Shown here piece by piece: positions 34,487-44,300 of a stretch of DNA of 64,000 bases. This stretch comes from Acidobacteriota bacterium. GTDB taxonomy: Bacteria; Acidobacteriota; Thermoanaerobaculia; Gp7-AA8. Where the stretch lies: NCBI GenBank assembly GCA_003223645.1, contig QHVT01000021.1, positions 43,945 to 107,944 of the forward strand. The letters are read 5' to 3'. A model generated the notes under the pieces. That model did no database searches, was not told the DNA's origin, and saw only the letters and a list, made by a program, of their open reading frames with translations. Position 1 is the stretch's first letter, and each line of letters starts with the position of its first letter. The position numbers were made by a program, and so were the translations under genes.

Positions 34487-34915
34487 CTACTTCTGCGCCG
34501 CCATCCGCCGCTGCAGCTCGTCGAGCGCGACCTCTTCGATGCGCGTGGCCAGCCACCACCAATTGCCGAACGCGTCTTCGACGCCGCCGTTGCGATCGCC
34601 GTAGAACTGATCGCTCGGCTCCATCAGCGACGTCGCACCGGCGGCGAGCGCGCGTTTGTACGTCGCGTCGACGTCGGGCAGGTAGAGATAGAGCGTCGCC
34701 GGGCGCACCTTCCACTCGCCGCGCGCCTGTCCGATCATGACGCGCGAGTCGCCGATCTGCGCCTCGGCGTGCCGAGGATTTCCTTCGTCGTCGGTCAGAA
34801 GCTCCGGCACCTGCGCATCGAACGCCGCCTTGATGAAGTCGATGAACTTCCGCGCGTCGTCGACGGTGATGTAGGGCGTGACCGTGTGATAGCCGTCGGG
34901 GATGTGATTGGCCAT
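34487..34915 (-). CDS. VOC/glyoxalase-fold protein (PhnB-like)
   Basis: A 142-residue single-domain protein. It begins YHTVTPYITVDDARKFIDFIKAAF, followed by HAEAQIGDSRVMIG and PATLYLYLPDVDATYKRALAAGA, and ends GNRNGGVEDAFGNWWWLATR-like. These are the paired beta-alpha-beta modules of the PhnB/YkcA VOC subfamily. Enzymatic role unknown; cytoplasmic. The promoter lies in the 200-bp region shared with the divergent peptide-modification locus. Confidence 0.87.
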   Translation of the reverse strand: MANHIPDGYHTVTPYITVDDARKFIDFIKAAFDAQVPELLTDDEGNPRHAEAQIGDSRVMIGQARGEWKVRPATLYLYLPDVDATYKRALAAGATSLMEPSDQFYGDRNGGVEDAFGNWWWLATRIEEVALDELQRRMAAQK

Positions 34916-35102
34916 GTCATTTCTCCTTGTCGCGCGTATCGTGCGCGAAGGCGCGGCACGGCGTATTGTAAAAATTTGACTCTGCGAAAATCAGTTGACC
35001 CTGAGTGACCAGAAGGATGCGGCAGGGGCAGGCTCATCATTCGGTCGGTTGCTGCGAAGCAGCGGCTACGCCGGACACTCCGCCTAATCGATCAGCGATA
35101 AC

Positions 35103-35111
35103 TTGCTATCA
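35103..35111 (+). promoter_or_regulatory. Extended -10 promoter of the RiPP locus
   Basis: TGCTATCAT is an extended -10 (TGn plus TATCAT). The expected start site near 35118 lies upstream of ATG 35132 but downstream of ATG 35111, which supports the shorter PqqD start. Confidence 0.45.
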
Positions 35112-35131
35112 TGTGCACAGGTCCATCGCCG

Positions 35132-35437
35132 ATGAACGCCACTCTCCTATTCGAAGGCCACACTGTGTTGCGGCCCGCGCCAAACGTCGTCTGCCGTCGC
35201 GTCGGTGGCGAGTCGATTCTCGTGCCGATCCGGCAGAACGTCGGGAATCTCGACTACGTCTACACGCTTTCCCCGGTCGCGGCCGACGTCTGGGCGCTAC
35301 TCGACGGCCGGCCGTTCGATGACGTCGTCGACGCGATCTGCGAGATTTATGAAGTCGACCGCGACACGGCAATTGCAGATGTAACGGCACTCCTCGCCGA
35401 CCTCCTGGATGTGGCTCTCGTATCGCGAACGGACTAA
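35132..35437 (+). CDS. PqqD-like RiPP recognition protein
   Basis: A 101-residue PqqD-fold peptide chaperone (RiPP recognition element). It has RPAPNVVCRRVGGESILVPI (strands 1-3), then LSPVAADVWALLDGRPFDDVVDAI and VDRDTAIADVTALLADLL (helices). It binds the leader of a precursor peptide and presents it to the radical SAM enzyme encoded six bases downstream. The start at 35111 is possible in frame, but it overlaps the -10 box. Cytoplasmic. Confidence 0.88.
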   Translation: MNATLLFEGHTVLRPAPNVVCRRVGGESILVPIRQNVGNLDYVYTLSPVAADVWALLDGRPFDDVVDAICEIYEVDRDTAIADVTALLADLLDVALVSRTD

Positions 35438-35443
35438 GGAACG

Positions 35444-36706
35444 ATGATCGAAACCCTGGACTATGGCGCCTTCAGCCACACCGTTCACCGCGAGGTGAAC
35501 GGCCGCCGCATCCCCGTCAACGGGACGATCGAGCTGACGCATCGCTGTCCGCTCGAATGCGTCCACTGCTACAACAATCTGCCGATGAGCGACGGCGTCG
35601 CGCGACGCCGGGAGCTCACGACCGCCGAATACTGCCGCATCCTCGACGAGCTGGGGGAGCTGGGTTGCCTCTGGCTGCTCATCACCGGCGGCGAGGTGCT
35701 TGCGCGTCCCGACTTCTTCGAGATCTATCGCCACGCGATCGCGACGGGAATGCTGGTCACGGTCTTCACGAACGGGACGTTGGTCACCGAGCGCGTGGCC
35801 GATGCCTTCGCGGAGACGCCGCCCTTCGCGATCGAGATCACGCTCTACGGCCGCACGAAAGCGACCTACGAGTCGCTCACCGGCATTCCCGGTTCGTTCG
35901 AGCGCTGCCTGCGCGGGATCCATCTGCTCCTGGACCGCAAGCTGCCGCTGAAGTTGAAAACCGTCGCGATCTCGACGAACAAGCATGAAGTGATGGCCAT
36001 GAAGCGCTTCGCCGACGAGCTCGGCGTGCACTTTTCGTTCGATCCGATGATGACGCCGCGCATCGACTGCTCGGCGAGTCCGATCGCGGTCCGTCTCACG
36101 CCCGCGGACGTCGTGGTGCTCGATCTCGAAGATCCGGTGCGCGTCTCCGACTGGCGCCGGCTGGCAATCGAGTATGCGCCGCCGCCGCCGGCGGCAGACG
36201 AAGTGCCGAGTGTGTACCACTGCGGCGGAGGCGTGAATTCGTTCGCGATCGATCCGTACGGCGACATGTCGATCTGCGTGCTGTCGCAGGTGGACAAGTT
36301 CAACGTGCGCGACCATGGCGTCCGCGAAGGATGGGAGACCTTCCTCCGCGGCGTGCGCGACAAGCGCGCGACCCGCGTGACGAAGTGCACGTCGTGCGCT
36401 CTCAGCTCGCTCTGTGGTTCCTGCGCGGCGAACGCGGAGCTGGAAATGGGAGACGCCGAGGCGCCGATCGATTTTCTGTGCCGCACGGCGCATCTGCGGG
36501 CGGAAGTATTCGGCCTCGACGTGCGGGCGCATGGCGAGTGTGAGTATTGTACGGACGGCTCCCATAGGCATGAGATCGATCAGATGGCGGAAGAAGTGCG
36601 CGCGCGGCATCGCGGCGACATCGAGGAAGTGATCGCGTCGGTTCCGCTCAACGAGGCGGCCGCGGCGTGCGGCACGGGCGGTTGCGGAAGCTGCAGTCTG
36701 CATTAG
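35444..36706 (+). CDS. Radical SAM/SPASM peptide maturase
   Basis: A 420-residue enzyme. The radical-SAM cluster CX3CX2C is CPLECVHC (about residues 31-38), followed by LLITGGEVLARPDF and VFTNGTLV. The SPASM region includes YHCGGGVNSFAIDPYGDMSIC and a cluster CTSCALSSLCGSCAAN (about residues 312-327). A further Cys set (CEYCTDG) and the unusual tail ACGTGGCGSCSLH follow. It should install a carbon-centred-radical-derived cross-link or other modification in the peptide encoded 12 bases downstream. AAGGAAC precedes the ATG. The exact chemistry (thioether, C-C or epimerisation) cannot be told from sequence. Confidence 0.92.
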   Translation: MIETLDYGAFSHTVHREVNGRRIPVNGTIELTHRCPLECVHCYNNLPMSDGVARRRELTTAEYCRILDELGELGCLWLLITGGEVLARPDFFEIYRHAIATGMLVTVFTNGTLVTERVADAFAETPPFAIEITLYGRTKATYESLTGIPGSFERCLRGIHLLLDRKLPLKLKTVAISTNKHEVMAMKRFADELGVHFSFDPMMTPRIDCSASPIAVRLTPADVVVLDLEDPVRVSDWRRLAIEYAPPPPAADEVPSVYHCGGGVNSFAIDPYGDMSICVLSQVDKFNVRDHGVREGWETFLRGVRDKRATRVTKCTSCALSSLCGSCAANAELEMGDAEAPIDFLCRTAHLRAEVFGLDVRAHGECEYCTDGSHRHEIDQMAEEVRARHRGDIEEVIASVPLNEAAAACGTGGCGSCSLH

Positions 36707-36718
36707 GGAGGATCCAGG

Positions 36719-36889
36719 ATGGAGAAGGTTTCCGAGTCGAAGAAGAAGCCGTATGAGACACCAGCGGTGAAGCGCTATCCGCTGCGTCCGGAAGAGGCGG
36801 TGCTTGGGTTCTGCAAGAACTCCAGCTCGGCCGGATCGAGCGGCGGGACCTGCTTCACCCCGACGCCCTGCAACTCGATCGGATCGTAA
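36719..36889 (+). CDS. Candidate RiPP precursor peptide (56 aa)
   Basis: A short gene with a strong GGAGGA seven bases before the ATG, directly after the maturase. The N-terminal half is a charged leader with the YETPAVKRY motif (residues 12-20), which resembles the Y-x2-P-x-(L/V) signature bound by PqqD-type recognition domains in lasso and related systems. The C-terminal half is Ser/Gly/Asn-rich with three Cys (residues 32, 45, 51) and ends CNSIGS. The core probably starts near residue 30-32. It has no similarity I can name; the call rests on position, size, leader motif and composition. Confidence 0.85.
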   Translation: MEKVSESKKKPYETPAVKRYPLRPEEAVLGFCKNSSSAGSSGGTCFTPTPCNSIGS

Positions 36890-36891
36890 GC

Positions 36892-37755
36892 GTGCGCGCC
36901 GACTTCCTCCGCATCGCGCGGATGACGATCGCGCTTCGCTGCGACGATCCGGGCCTCGCGTGGGAGTGGCCCGGCGCCAGCAGCCGTTTTCTCGTTCCTC
37001 CCGCCACGCCCGACGTCGAGCTCGACTTGCGAGCCGTCGACGCGATCCCGCCCGCGCAGGTCAGCGATCTCGTTTTCGATTCAGGCGCGGTGTGGCGTCT
37101 GTTCCGCGACGGCGAGGGGTTCCGCATCGAATGCCACTCCGACGTCTTTCCGGCGAATCCCTACAAAGCCGCGACGTTCGACGCGTCGTTCACGCATGGC
37201 ACGATCGTGATGAGCGAAGGCGCGCGCGGTCTCTGTCCGCTCGACTATCCGCTCGACGAAGTGCTCGTCTCGCATCTCCTCGGCCGCGGACGCGGCGTGG
37301 AACTGCACTCCTGCGGCGTGATCGACCAGCAGGGACGCGGTCATTTGTTCGTCGGCATGTCCGGCGCCGGCAAGTCGACCACCGCCCGTTTGTGGGGATC
37401 GAGCGCAGCAGCGATTCTCAGCGATGACCGCGTGATCGTGCGCGAGGAAGAGGACGGGATGCGGATGCACGGCACTCCCTGGCACGGGGAGGCCGCGCTG
37501 TCGATGCCTGCCAGCGCGCCGCTCGCGGGCGTTTACCTTCTCGAGCAATCATCGCAACTCGCATTGCGCGAATTGCATCGCGCCGATGCGGTCGCGCGAC
37601 TGTTCGGCTGTTCGTTCCCACCGTTCCATGACTCTGAATCGGTTGCGTTCACGCTCGCGTTTCTCGAGCGCCTCGCGGATCGCGTTCCCGTGCGCGAGCT
37701 CCGTTTCACGCGCGATGCGCGCGTGGCCGATCTCATCCTTGCGGAGGCCGCGTGA
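36892..37755 (+). CDS. HPr-kinase-like RiPP-associated kinase
   Basis: A 287-residue protein. The first ~150 residues are beta-rich and unassigned. Then comes an HPr-kinase/phosphorylase-like core: P-loop GMSGAGKSTTARLW, Walker-B-like ILSDDRVIV, and GTPWHGEAALS. Such kinases occur in lasso-peptide clusters, where one (paeninodin) phosphorylates the precursor's C-terminal Ser. The GTG start lies two bases after the precursor stop. The end overlaps the next frame as GTGA. HPr itself is an unlikely substrate given the context. Confidence 0.85.
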   Translation: MRADFLRIARMTIALRCDDPGLAWEWPGASSRFLVPPATPDVELDLRAVDAIPPAQVSDLVFDSGAVWRLFRDGEGFRIECHSDVFPANPYKAATFDASFTHGTIVMSEGARGLCPLDYPLDEVLVSHLLGRGRGVELHSCGVIDQQGRGHLFVGMSGAGKSTTARLWGSSAAAILSDDRVIVREEEDGMRMHGTPWHGEAALSMPASAPLAGVYLLEQSSQLALRELHRADAVARLFGCSFPPFHDSESVAFTLAFLERLADRVPVRELRFTRDARVADLILAEAA

Positions 37756-38294
37756 GCGGCTGTGAGAAAACACCCCGTCATCCTGAGTCGGCGAAGCGCG
37801 ACGAAGGATCTCAAGATACGAAGAGCCTGCAATTTCGAGATCCTTCGCCGTCTACGCGGCTCAGGATGACGGAGAGCATCGACGCAACGACGATGATCAT
37901 CGATCTCCTCGGGCGCGGCCACGCCGTCCGCTTCCGCGCTGCCGGCGACAGCATGCACCCGCTCGTCCGCGACAACGACTACCTGCACGTCGAGCCCGCG
38001 GCGAAGCTGCGCATCCGCCGTGGCGACGTCGTCCTGACGCTCGCGCCGCGAGGCCTGACCGCGCATCGCGTGATGAATTGGGATGACGCAACGTTGGTCA
38101 CGCGTGGCGACAACCAGCGCCTGCACGACACGCCGGTTGTGCGTGCTCACGTTCTCGGAGTGGTCACGCACGCCGAGCGCAACGGCAGCAGACGCCGCGT
38201 GCGTCGTGCGACGCTGACGCTGGCGCTGCGGCGCGCGTACGCGCGCGCCTGCCTGCTGTTGGGCGCAATAACTTCTTGCTTTTTCGGATTCTAA
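37752..38294 (+). CDS. S26 (SipW/Sec11-like) peptidase of the RiPP locus
   Basis: Up to 180 residues. The catalytic Ser is in AAGDSMHPLV. The partner is His in LTAHRVM, followed by TRGDNQRLHDTPV, so it has a Ser-His dyad as in SipW/Sec11 rather than the Ser-Lys of LepB. A C-terminal hydrophobic segment (CLLLGAITSCFFGF) could anchor it. The GTG at 37752 overlaps the kinase stop, but the first 38 residues are encoded by a family B repeat. ATG 37866 or 37893 give the plain domain. It probably removes the leader or a signal sequence of the peptide or of the exported neighbour. Confidence 0.82.
   Translation: MSGCEKTPRHPESAKRDEGSQDTKSLQFRDPSPSTRLRMTESIDATTMIIDLLGRGHAVRFRAAGDSMHPLVRDNDYLHVEPAAKLRIRRGDVVLTLAPRGLTAHRVMNWDDATLVTRGDNQRLHDTPVVRAHVLGVVTHAERNGSRRRVRRATLTLALRRAYARACLLLGAITSCFFGF
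37756..37873. repeat. Family B palindromic repeat at the peptidase start
   Basis: It begins GCGGCTGTGAGAAAACACC, then CGTCATCCTGAG; arms GAAGGATCT and AGATCCTTCGCC; it ends CTCAGGATGACGG. It lies between the kinase stop and the peptidase domain and keeps the GTG frame open. Confidence 0.82.
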
Positions 38295-38302
38295 ACGGAT
38301 CA

Positions 38303-38335
38303 TTGACACCAATCTGACGTCCGCGCGCCCATAAT
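38303..38335 (+). promoter_or_regulatory. Possible promoter of the giant exported protein
   Basis: TTGACA (38303-38308) and CATAAT (38330-38335) are separated by 21 bases, longer than the usual 16-18. A strong ribosome-binding site (AAGGAGAGG) follows at 38362-38370. Weak evidence for independent transcription. Confidence 0.3.
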
Positions 38336-38376
38336 CCGTCCAGGCAGTCGGTCCAACCCGGCAAGGAGAGGTCAAC

Positions 38377-41300
38377 GTGAAGTGTATGCAATGGGCCGTT
38401 CGCGCGGTCTCGGTCGCGATTTTCGCGTGTCTGTTCGTCTCCGCGCCCGCGAGCGCACAGGGCGCGCTCAGCGTTCAGATCCTCAACGGCTACAACGTTG
38501 TCGTCGACTCGAACGTCACATCACCCTCCACCTACGGCCCCGCGGCCGGCTACATCGGTGCGCGAGTCTGCAACACCGGCAACGCCTCCCTGAGCAACGT
38601 CATCGCCAACGTCGGCAACTACAACGGCGGCGGCGTCAGCTCGACTCCTGGTACGTTTCCGGTCTTCAGCTCTACCGGCGACCTCGTGCATACGCAGCTC
38701 ACGAACACCGGCAATTATTCGCTGACGCTCCAGTCGGGCGGCACGAGTACGTCGCTCGACGGCTCGCGCTACATCGGCACAGTCGCGGCCGGGCAGTGCG
38801 TCGTCGAGTACTGGCTCTTTTCGTATCCGCAATGCGTCAACGTCGGCAGCGCATCGGACTCTCCGCCGTGCGCCGCCAGCATTGCCGGCGACGTGAAGCC
38901 GAACGACGATCTCTCGCTCAACTACGACATCTGGGCTTCGACCACCACCGCGATCACGCCGGCGGTCGTCAACCAGCGCCGCGCGTTCACGATGCGCAAC
39001 GAGATCTCGGCCTCGGCGAACAAGATCTGGCCGAATACATCGTCAAAAGTTCCCGACGCCTATCTCGCCGCGATCCAGTCGGTCATCGGATGGGGAACGC
39101 TCGGACCCGACGGCCAGCCGCTCAGCGGCTCGAACCCCGTCTATCCCGGCCAGCGCGTGATCACGACGCAAGGCATCTGGTACGACCTCGGAAACGTCGG
39201 TCAGGGCTTCGACAACAACGGCGATCTGATCCCCGATCAGAACGCGTGGCTGCAGCCGGTCGGCGACGCGGCGGCGTTCGACGCCGACTGCTTCCGCATG
39301 GTGAACGTCTACGGACTGCTCATCGTGAAGCTCAAGACCGGCGGCGAGCAGTTGGTCCCGTTCCAGAACCAGCTCTACTTCGAGCACATCCCCGACAACA
39401 CCGGTGCGGTCGGACTCGTCTACTACCAGTTCGTCGCAACGGACTCCGGCTGCAGCGCGGTGATGACGCCGTATCAGGAAGCGGCATCGGGCTTCGACAA
39501 TGAAAAGTTCAGTGCCGACTTCGGCCTCAGCAATCCGCTGAGCAGTACCAGCTTCGGTCCGGCGTTGTCATTCACGAAAACGGACGGACTGACCTCGACC
39601 ACCGCCGGCTCGACGCTCACGTACGCCGCCGCGACGACGAACAGCACCGGCGCGAACCTCGGCGCGCCCGATCTCGGCGTGGCGATGACCATCCGCGACT
39701 CGATTCCGGCCGGCACCAGGTACGTCAGCGGCAGCGCCACCAGCAACAACACGCCGCCGAGCGGCACCGGCTCGTACACGCAGGGCTACACCGACAACGA
39801 CGGCAACGTCGACACCTGCACCATCAACTACAGCATCTCCAGCTCGAGCTACACCGCTCTTTACTCGACGAACAATGGGTCGACGTGGACGGCCACGGAT
39901 CCAGGATCGTCGGTCACCGACATCCTGTGGATCCTCGATACGACGCTGCAGCTCGACGGCTATCACAACGGCGCCAGTTGCGTGGCTCCGAACGGCGTGT
40001 ACGACAACGGCACGCTGCGGACGTCGCTCCCCGCCGGGAAGAACACGACCGTGCGGTTCCAGGTGACGGTCAACACGGTCGCACCCTTCCCCGGACCGGT
40101 CGTATGCAACACCGCGATGGCGGGCTTCGGCGGCGCGACGTCGGGAACGACGGCGCAGGATTGCACGCTGATCCAGGGCATCAACTCGATCACCGGCAGC
40201 GTGTTCAAGGATGAGGGGACGGGCGTCGGCGGAATCTACGGCAACGGCGTCAAGGACGGCACCGAGGGGGACATCGGAACGGGCGTGAGCGTGACGCTCT
40301 ACTACGACCTCAACGGCAACGGCGTAGTCGACAGCACCGATCCGAGCTGGGGCAACACGACGACGGCACCCGTGCCGAACATCGTCGGAGTTCCCTCGTG
40401 CACGACGAACGGCTGCTTCCGGTTCACCGGTCTTCCGGACGGGCCGTTCCTGGTAGTCGTGAAGAAGTACGACGGCGCGACTTCGAACGGCATCAACGAC
40501 GCCGCCACCGACACCGCGTTCGGAACGAACGGCTGGGGAAACACCACCGCCGATCCGAATCTCGCGCTGACGACGGACACGGGACTCGTCAAGCTCAACG
40601 AAGACCTCACCACCGCTACGATGGCGGTGAACATCGATCTGGATCACAACAACGGCAGCGCAGTGCATCAGAGCGGCCCGAACTTCGGTTTCGCGCCGCC
40701 GCTGCGCGTGACGAAGAGCGTCTCCGGCAACCCCGACTCGAACGCCGACGGCCGCGCCGATACGACGATCGACGAGGGTGATCTATTCACCTACAACATC
40801 AACCTCGAGAACCGCCTGCCGAGCGTAGGCGTGCAGGGACCGACCGGATGCCAGTACACGGTCTGGGCGCCGACCGGCACGAACGGCTCGCCGGCCAGCA
40901 AGCAGTTCACCAATCCCACCGCCGTGTGGGACGGCCCGAACCGCAACGTCGGCTCGGTGCTCGTGCAGAACGGCGGTCTGCGCTTCATCGACAGCACGGG
41001 ATTCGTGCTGCCGACGCAGGCCGGCAACATCACCAAGGTCGAGGCATTGGTCTTCGGCTATTTCGCCTCGACTCTGAACGACGACAATCTGACGCTGGGC
41101 ATCAGCCGCCCGGCTACGGGCTTCACTTCCACGACCATGAACACAGCGCTCATCGACAGCTACGTCGGTGAGCCGGCCGATCTCAGTCCCAACAGCGCCA
41201 TCAGCTGGGACGTCACCGCGCTCCGTCCCGGCGGTGGCACATGGAGCTGGGCTGACAACTTCTCGACCGTCACGGTCGACGTCAATCCCAGCAAGTCTTC

Positions 41301-44300
41301 CTCGGCTGACGAGAAGAACTTCTATCTCGATGCCGTCGGCCTTCGCGTTACGACCGATCAGAACTGCGACGCCGGCACGTCGACGACGCTCAGTCCCGTG
41401 CCGCTGCAGGACAGCTACGATCCGGCCAGCGTCGATTTCGTTTCCGCGTCTCCGACGCCAACCTCGGTCAACACGGCGACCGGCATCATCCAGTGGGCCG
41501 ACGTCGGTCCGATCCTTCCGGGATCGACGGCCAGCGTCGCGGTGACGATGCGCGCGCGCAACATCACCGGCACGCGCACCGGCACGTGCGGCGTCTCCGC
41601 GCCTCCTACGTCGACGAGCGCGTGCAACTGGGCCGAGGGCGGATTCGGAACGAGTCACGTCTACTACGCCGACGGCCGCCTCGCAAACGACGCCAGCAGC
41701 AAGATCGCGATCGCGATGCAGGGCAAGAACGAAGTCCACGGCGCTCTGTGGAAAGACACGAACGCCGACGGCTGGGCCTATGACGCCGGCGAGCCGTTCC
41801 TCCCGAACATCACGGTCACCCTGTGGGGGTGCGTGCAGTCCGACGGCGTGACGATGGAGACCAGCGCGCCGAACAAGACCTGTACCGCCGCGACCTCGGG
41901 CAACTTCTGGAAGAAGATCGCGACCGACATCACCGACTCCAACGGTGCGTACGACTTCATCGGTCTCGACACCGGCTACTATCTCGTCGAAGTCGGCGAC
42001 AACGACAACGCACCCGCGGTGGGCAACAGCTCCCCCTTCAGCGGCACGCAGACCGCGGAGCCGAACGACTCGCAGGCTCCTCTGGGCGGAGGTGCCGCCA
42101 CCGGCACCGTCGGCGTCTGCGTCGGCGGCTGCAACAACACCTGGGGCAGCCCGACAGCGAACCTCAGCGCGCTCAATCTCATCGGCAGTGTCGCCGAGGA
42201 ATCAATTACCGGCGTCAACTTCGGCTACAACATCCCGAGCGCGATCATCTACGGCAACATCTGGTGGGACGTCGACGCCGACGCGACGCGCGACGCCACC
42301 GACGGCAATCTCTCCGGCTTCACCGTGCAGATCTACTCCGATCCGAACGGCGACGGCAATCCCGCCGACGGAACGCTGCAGGCGACGACGACCTCCGACT
42401 CGAACGGCGAGTACACGTTCAGCGGCCTGGCCGCCGGCTCTTACGTCGTCAGCGTGACGCCGCCGACGCTCCTGCACAAAGTGTGGACCGAGACCGTCGA
42501 GTCGACGGGCGGCACGGGAAGCCTCAACAACCAGATCCCCATGACCGTGACGGCCGGACAGGTTTCCGGATCGCATGACTTCGGCTACACGCAGGTCGAC
42601 GCCTCCGACATCGGCGACTACCTCTATTACGACTTCGACGGCGACGGCATCTTCGACTCCGGCGAGTCCGGCATTCCGAACGTGACGGTGTGGCTGTACG
42701 AAGACATCGACCGCGACGGCACGATCGACGCCGGCGTCGACTCGATCGTCGCCACCACCGCGTCCGATTCGACGGGCCACTACCTCTTCTCCAACTTCCC
42801 GGCCGGCAGCTACATCGTCAAGGTCGACACGACCGATCCCGATTTCCCGACCGACGTCCTCGCGTCGGGCGATCCCGATCTCAGCGCCGCCAGCATCGGC
42901 GACACGATCTACTACGATCTCAACGCCAGCGGCACGCAGACGGCCGGCGAGGACGGCATCCCGCTCGTCATCGTCAATCTCTACAGCGACAACGACAGCA
43001 GCGGCACGCTCAACGGCGCCGACTCGCTCATCGCGTCGACCGTCACCGACGTCAACGGCAAGTACCTCTTCACCGGTCTCACCGCCGGACGCTACTTCGT
43101 CGACGTCGACGAGTCGTCGCTCCCGAGCACCGCGCTCGCGCTGACGACCGCCGATCCGGCATCGACCGTCGTCATCCTTTCCGGCAGCACCAGCGCCACA
43201 TCCGATCTCACGAAGGACGCGGGCTACAGCCCGTCGTCGAACTTCGCGATCGGCAATCGTATTTGGCACGACGTCAACAACAACGGTGTCCAGGATGCGG
43301 GAGAGCCGGGCATTCCGAACGTCGACATCGTCGTGACCAACGGCACCGGAACCGGCTGCGCCGGCGGCTGCCGCGTGACGACCGACGAGGCGGGATTCTG
43401 GATCGTCACCGGTCTCACGAACGGCACGTTCTCGGTCAACGTCGACGACACCGATCCCGACTTCCCACGCGACTTCACGCTGACGACCGGCACCGATCCG
43501 CGCACCGTGACCGTCGCCGGCGCGGATCTGAACAACGTCGACTTCGGCTATCACTACACCGGCACCGGCAGCACGCCGACCGGCACGATCAGCGGCCGCG
43601 TGTTCCAGGATGCCGACGGCGATCTGGCCTATGACGCCGGCGAAGAGCGCACGTCGAAGACCGTGAACCTCCTCGACTCCGAGGGAAACATCGTGGCGTC
43701 GACCACGACCAGCGGCACCGGAACGTACTCGTTCACCGGCGTGTTCGTCGGCGACTACACCGTCGAAGCGGTCGATCAGCTGGGAACGCGCTACAGCACG
43801 CTCTTCCTCAACGCCGCGCAGACGATCGCCAACCTCAACATCATTTATCAGACGACGATCGAGGCGACCGCCGACAGCCAGAGCTCCGTCGCCATCGACG
43901 GCGTGCATTCGAACCTGCTGCAGGACTTCGGCTACCAGCGCTTCTTCGGCTCGATCGGCGACACGGTCTATTGGGACGTCAACGAGAACGGCACGCAGGA
44001 CGTCGGCGACCCCGGTCTTGCCAACGTCACCGTGCGCCTCTACGACGCGGTCTGGACCGATACCAACAACGACGGCTACTTCCAGAGCGGCGAGGGAACG
44101 AAGACGCTCGTCGCGACGACGTCGACCGCCTCCGACAATCCGCTGACCACCGCGAACGAAGGCGGAACGTACCTCTTCTCCAATCTCTCCGCGCTGGCCT
44201 CGGGCCACAAGTATCTCGTGGTCGTCGATACGACCACGCTGCCCGGCGTCACGCATCCGATCATCGCCGATCCGGACACCGACGGCGTGCCGTGCACGTC

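Noticed and set aside
35132..38294. Lasso-peptide biosynthetic cluster
   Set aside because: A PqqD-like protein, kinase and leader motif are shared with lasso systems, but there is no asparagine-synthetase-like cyclase or B2 transglutaminase-like protease; a radical SAM enzyme is present instead.
38303..38335. Strong sigma-70 promoter before the giant gene
   Set aside because: The -35 and -10 boxes are good individually, but the 21-base spacer is outside the normal range; kept only as a weak candidate.
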